Below, piece by piece: positions 5,728 to 8,588 of a stretch of DNA of 8,588 nt. The notes under the pieces are model-generated. The model did no database searches and was not told the origin of the DNA. It worked only from the letters and a program-made list of their open reading frames with translations. This stretch comes from JAVDCA01 sp036491235. Lineage in GTDB: Bacteria > Pseudomonadota > Alphaproteobacteria > Rhizobiales > Xanthobacteraceae. How positions within the stretch are numbered: position 1 is the stretch's first letter; each line of letters starts with the position of its first letter. Location: NCBI GenBank assembly GCA_036491235.1, contig DASXCK010000023.1, positions 1-8,588 on the forward strand, written 5' to 3'. The translations under genes and the position numbers were made by a program.

Positions 5728-6228
5728 TTACCGCTTAGGCGATGTCGGCAGTGCGTCTTCCTTGATGTTCATGGCGTGGATGTCGGCCGGGTCCGTGAAA
5801 TCGTAGTCGCTCTTGAAGCCCGCCGCATGGATGCCGGCAACCGCCGCGAGATCGTCCATCTCGTTGACGTCGCCCGTCACCCCGACCGCGCCGAGCACCT
5901 CGCCCTCCCCATCGCGCACGAGCTGGCCGCCGCCCTCGAGGAACATCGGCCCCTGCGCGAGCTGCTGCAGGTTCTCCATGAAGATCGGCTTCTCGCGCGA
6001 CTTCTGCAGCACGAGCCGCGACGAGCGGCCGAGCGCGAGCGCCGCATAGGCCTTGCCGTAGGCGATCTCGAAACGCAGCATCGACGAGCCGTCCTGCTTG
6101 AGCGCGGCCTTCACGTGTCCGCCGGCGTCGAGCACCACGGCCGTGAGCGGCCGCAGCTTGCGCCGCGCCGCATCGGCAAAGATGCCGGCGATGAGCTTGG
6201 TCGCCTCGTCGAGGCTGATGGCGCGCAT
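5728..6228 (-). CDS. GlcG/HbpS-family (heme-degrading-like) protein
   Basis: The 166-residue protein fits the GlcG/HbpS family (formerly DUF336), small alpha/beta proteins linked to heme or corrinoid binding in some members and to glycolate genes in others. Family marks are AVVLDAGGHVKAALKQDG (30-47), the helix IAYGKAYAALALGR (55-68), GGGQLVRDGEGEVLGAVGVTG (99-119) and DDLAAVAGIHAAGF (125-138). The C-terminal 28 residues (KSDYDF onward) are a polar tail outside the core. The ATG at 6228 places the family start (SLDEATKLI) directly at the N-terminus; a longer frame to 6300 adds only unrelated residues. No signal peptide is seen, so it should be cytoplasmic. The gap to the downstream lipoprotein gene is 183 bp, which suggests a separate transcript. 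Molecular function is not certain. Confidence 0.82.
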   Translation of the reverse strand: MRAISLDEATKLIAGIFADAARRKLRPLTAVVLDAGGHVKAALKQDGSSMLRFEIAYGKAYAALALGRSSRLVLQKSREKPIFMENLQQLAQGPMFLEGGGQLVRDGEGEVLGAVGVTGDVNEMDDLAAVAGIHAAGFKSDYDFTDPADIHAMNIKEDALPTSPKR

Positions 6229-6311
6229 GAATGAGGTCCCCGAATTGCCCGCTTGCCGCTCCGGGCGATGTATCATGAGCGACGGGGGGCGCGGCAACAA
6301 GCTCGAACGGG

Positions 6312-6743
6312 ATGGCGGGCATGCGCGAAGCGGACGTCGGATCGGCCATCACCGGCGTGGTCGTGTCGATGGTGATCGGCCTTGTCGTTCTCACCAAGAT
6401 CCGTGCCGCCGTACGTGCGCGCAGGCCGACCGCGGCCGCGCGCGGCACGGTCGTACGCGTGGTTTCGCGCGGATGGAACGTCGCGGTGCCGTGCCCCGAC
6501 GTGGAGTTCCTCGACCGCGACGGTGGCCGCCATGTATTCGAATCGACATACGGAAGAAGCGGAAATCCGTGGCCGGTCGGGTCGCAAGTCGAGGTCTGCT
6601 ATGACCCGCGCGATCCGCAGAACGCCGAGCTGTCGGGCGCAGAGGCGTTCGGGATGATGATCCCGTTTCTCGTCGCCGGAGGCGCGATCCTCGCGATCAT
6701 CCTGACGCTCTACATGATGAACGCCTCGCACAGCTATCCGTAG
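6312..6743 (+). CDS. DUF3592 domain membrane protein
   Basis: The 143-residue protein has two membrane helices, about 10-29 (GSAITGVVVSMVIGLVVLTK) and 115-136 (MMIPFLVAGGAILAIILTLYMM). They flank a soluble beta-rich domain of about 80 residues. That domain holds RGTVVRVV, PDVEFLDRDGGRHVFES, PVGSQVEVCYDPRDPQNAEL, the usual DUF3592 pattern. Function is unknown for the family. Starts at 6312 and 6321 are both possible; the ribosome binding site is weak for both. It is divergent from the GlcG/HbpS-family gene (83-bp gap) and lies upstream of groESL in the same direction, but groES has its own promoter. Confidence 0.8.
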   Translation: MAGMREADVGSAITGVVVSMVIGLVVLTKIRAAVRARRPTAAARGTVVRVVSRGWNVAVPCPDVEFLDRDGGRHVFESTYGRSGNPWPVGSQVEVCYDPRDPQNAELSGAEAFGMMIPFLVAGGAILAIILTLYMMNASHSYP

Positions 6744-6879
6744 CGGCACGCAGCCCTGCGCTCACATCCGGAAGATCTCCTTGAAGAACCGCGCCATCGC
6801 GCCGCGCGTCCGGCGTTGGCGCGGCCTGGGGCAGCGACCAACCGAACGCGCGCGGAGCGCAATCGCACGGGCCGCGCGG

Positions 6880-6909
6880 CTTGACAGGCCGCCCCTTGAG
6901 GCCTTATTT
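6880..6909 (+). promoter_or_regulatory. groESL promoter (-35 TTGACA, -10 TTATTT)
   Basis: A perfect -35 box TTGACA (6881-6886, preceded by C as in CTTGAC) is followed after 17 bases by TTATTT (6904-6909). This would start transcription near 6916, just before the CIRCE element. The CTTGAC start also suits the alphaproteobacterial heat-shock sigma factor RpoH, so the promoter may be read by the housekeeping sigma, RpoH or both. Confidence 0.75.
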
Positions 6910-6922
6910 GCCGGCTCGGTAC

Positions 6923-6949
6923 TTGGCACTCCGTATAGATGAGTGCTAA
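6923..6949. promoter_or_regulatory. CIRCE element (HrcA operator)
   Basis: Arms TTGGCACTC (6923-6931) and GAGTGCTAA (6941-6949) are separated by 9 bases, exactly the CIRCE layout TTAGCACTC-N9-GAGTGCTAA. One base of the left arm differs (G for A at position 3). CIRCE is the binding site of the heat-shock repressor HrcA. Its place just after the predicted transcription start would let HrcA block groESL until heat or misfolded protein draws on GroEL. Confidence 0.95.
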
Positions 6950-7007
6950 CCACCTGACAAAATTATAGTTTCAGTTCACAAGGCCGCACCCGCGGCGAGA
7001 GGAAACC

Positions 7008-7307
7008 ATGGCCAAAGCAGCTAAGTTCCGCCCCCTGCACGACCGGGTGGTCGTGCGCCGCATCGACGCCGAAGAAAAGTCCGCCGGCGGCATCATCATT
7101 CCGGACACCGCGCGCGAGAAGCCCTCGCAGGGAGAGATCCTCTCGGTCGGCCCCGGCGGCCGTGACGAGAACGGCAAGCTCATCCCGATCGACCTCAAGG
7201 CCGGCGACAAGGTGCTGTTCGGCAAGTGGTCGGGCACCGAGGTCAAAATCGACGGCCAGGATCTCCTGATCATGAAGGAGTCCGACATCATGGGCGTGCT
7301 CGCCTGA
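7008..7307 (+). CDS. groES: Co-chaperonin GroES (10 kDa chaperonin)
   Basis: The 99-residue protein is a full-length GroES. It forms the seven-membered lid that closes the GroEL folding chamber in the cytoplasm. Visible marks are FRPLHDRVVVRRIDAEEKSAGGIIIPD, with the mobile loop that contacts GroEL at about 21-38, then GEILSVGPGGRDENGK, DKVLFGKWSGTEVKIDG and the end ESDIMGVLA. A GAGAGGA ribosome binding site lies about 5 bases before the ATG. It is the first gene of the groESL operon, under the promoter and CIRCE site upstream. Confidence 0.98.
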   Translation: MAKAAKFRPLHDRVVVRRIDAEEKSAGGIIIPDTAREKPSQGEILSVGPGGRDENGKLIPIDLKAGDKVLFGKWSGTEVKIDGQDLLIMKESDIMGVLA

Positions 7308-7316
7308 GGCCTTGCT

Positions 7317-7402
7317 CCCTCACCCTGAGGAGCCCGCCTTCGCTAAAGCTTCGGCGGACTCTCGATTTATCCGCCCATAGGGCGAAGGCTGAAGGGCGAG
7401 GG
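7317..7402. repeat. Imperfect palindromic repeat between groES and groEL, copy 1
   Basis: Nested arms form a branched inverted repeat. Outer arms ccctcaccct (7317-7326) and agggcgaggg (7393-7402) pair 9 of 10, and gccttcgc (7336-7343) pairs perfectly with gcgaaggc (7382-7389). Inside, ccgcc (7334-7338) can alternatively pair with ggcgg (7353-7357), and cgccc (7372-7376) pairs with gggcg (7380-7384). The left end cctcaccctgaggag is repeated exactly in copy 2. It looks like an older, degraded member of the same repeat family. Confidence 0.75.
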
Positions 7403-7425
7403 CCACTGAAACATCGAATCATCGG

Positions 7426-7479
7426 CCTCACCCTGAGGAGACACGCACGCGAAGGCGTGCGTGTCTCCTCAGGGTGAGG
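7426..7479. repeat. Perfect 25-bp-arm hairpin between groES and groEL, copy 2
   Basis: The left arm (7426-7450, beginning cctcaccctgaggag) and right arm (7455-7479, ending ctcctcagggtgagg) are exact reverse complements over 25 bases, with a 4-base loop GAAG. Fifteen bases of the left arm are identical to the start of copy 1 (7318-7332). The cctcaccctgagga ends resemble a REP-type repeat I recall from Bradyrhizobium and Rhodopseudomonas. The lack of any mismatch suggests a recent insertion or selection for the RNA stem. No T-run follows, so it is not a classical terminator. Confidence 0.92.
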
Positions 7480-7503
7480 ATAACCTCATCGGAGTAGTAC
7501 AAC

Positions 7504-8588
<1,085 letters not shown>

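Noticed and set aside
6762..6953. Minus-strand 63-codon frame ending MARFFKEIFRM, upstream of groES
   Set aside because: It overlaps the groESL promoter and CIRCE site, has no family resemblance and its start lies beyond the operator. The last 11 codons look gene-like but are too short to support a gene or a remnant.
7426..7479. groEL leader hairpin as a ROSE-type RNA thermometer
   Set aside because: A ROSE element pairs with the ribosome binding site through a short weak helix; this stem ends about 11 bases before the GGAG and is too stable to melt at physiological temperature.

Overview
This is a high-GC window with alphaproteobacterial gene content, most likely from the Hyphomicrobiales (Bradyrhizobium / Rhodopseudomonas / Xanthobacteraceae type). 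Four things point there: the GroES and GroEL sequences; a CIRCE-controlled groESL operon; a CheZ-type phosphatase ending in a SQDDIDALF peptide; and several families of short intergenic palindromes resembling those scattered through genomes of this order. I place it from remembered family features only; no database search was made.

Layout. Positions 1-1122 (+): the tail of a membrane-anchored family 2 glycosyltransferase, overlapped by 4 bp by a ChbG/YdjC-type polysaccharide deacetylase. This pair is probably part of a lipid-linked sugar or envelope-modification operon that begins left of the window. Positions 1251-1299: a palindromic repeat, followed by a DUF2076 gene (1320-2108, +) with a glycine-rich middle and a very acidic tail. 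Positions 2125-2250: a second palindromic repeat family, in the gap between convergent genes. Positions 2273-3064 (-): a secreted L,D-transpeptidase. Positions 3346-4122 (+): a solitary cheZ.

Positions 4181-5544 (-): a tight three-gene unit of lipoprotein, arsC (glutaredoxin-type arsenate reductase) and an ArsN2-like N-acetyltransferase. The genes are joined by TGATG and TAAGTG junctions, and a perfect 17-bp palindrome sits just upstream of the first ribosome binding site. Positions 5728-6228 (-): a GlcG/HbpS-family protein, divergent from a small two-helix DUF3592 membrane protein (6312-6743, +).

Positions 6880-8588 (+): the groESL chaperonin operon, with a clear promoter, a CIRCE operator (HrcA site), complete groES, and groEL running off the right edge. 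The groES-groEL gap is unusually large (196 bp) and carries two related repeats; one is a perfect 25-bp-arm hairpin that ends 24 bases before groEL.

Most genes here are ordinary chromosomal functions. I see no mobile element, CRISPR array, tRNA or rRNA, and no clearly new multi-gene system. The points most worth following are the hairpin inside groESL, the lipoprotein-arsC-arsN2 operon with its palindrome, and the glycosyltransferase/deacetylase pair, which resembles the FlmF2-NaxD lipid A modification pair.
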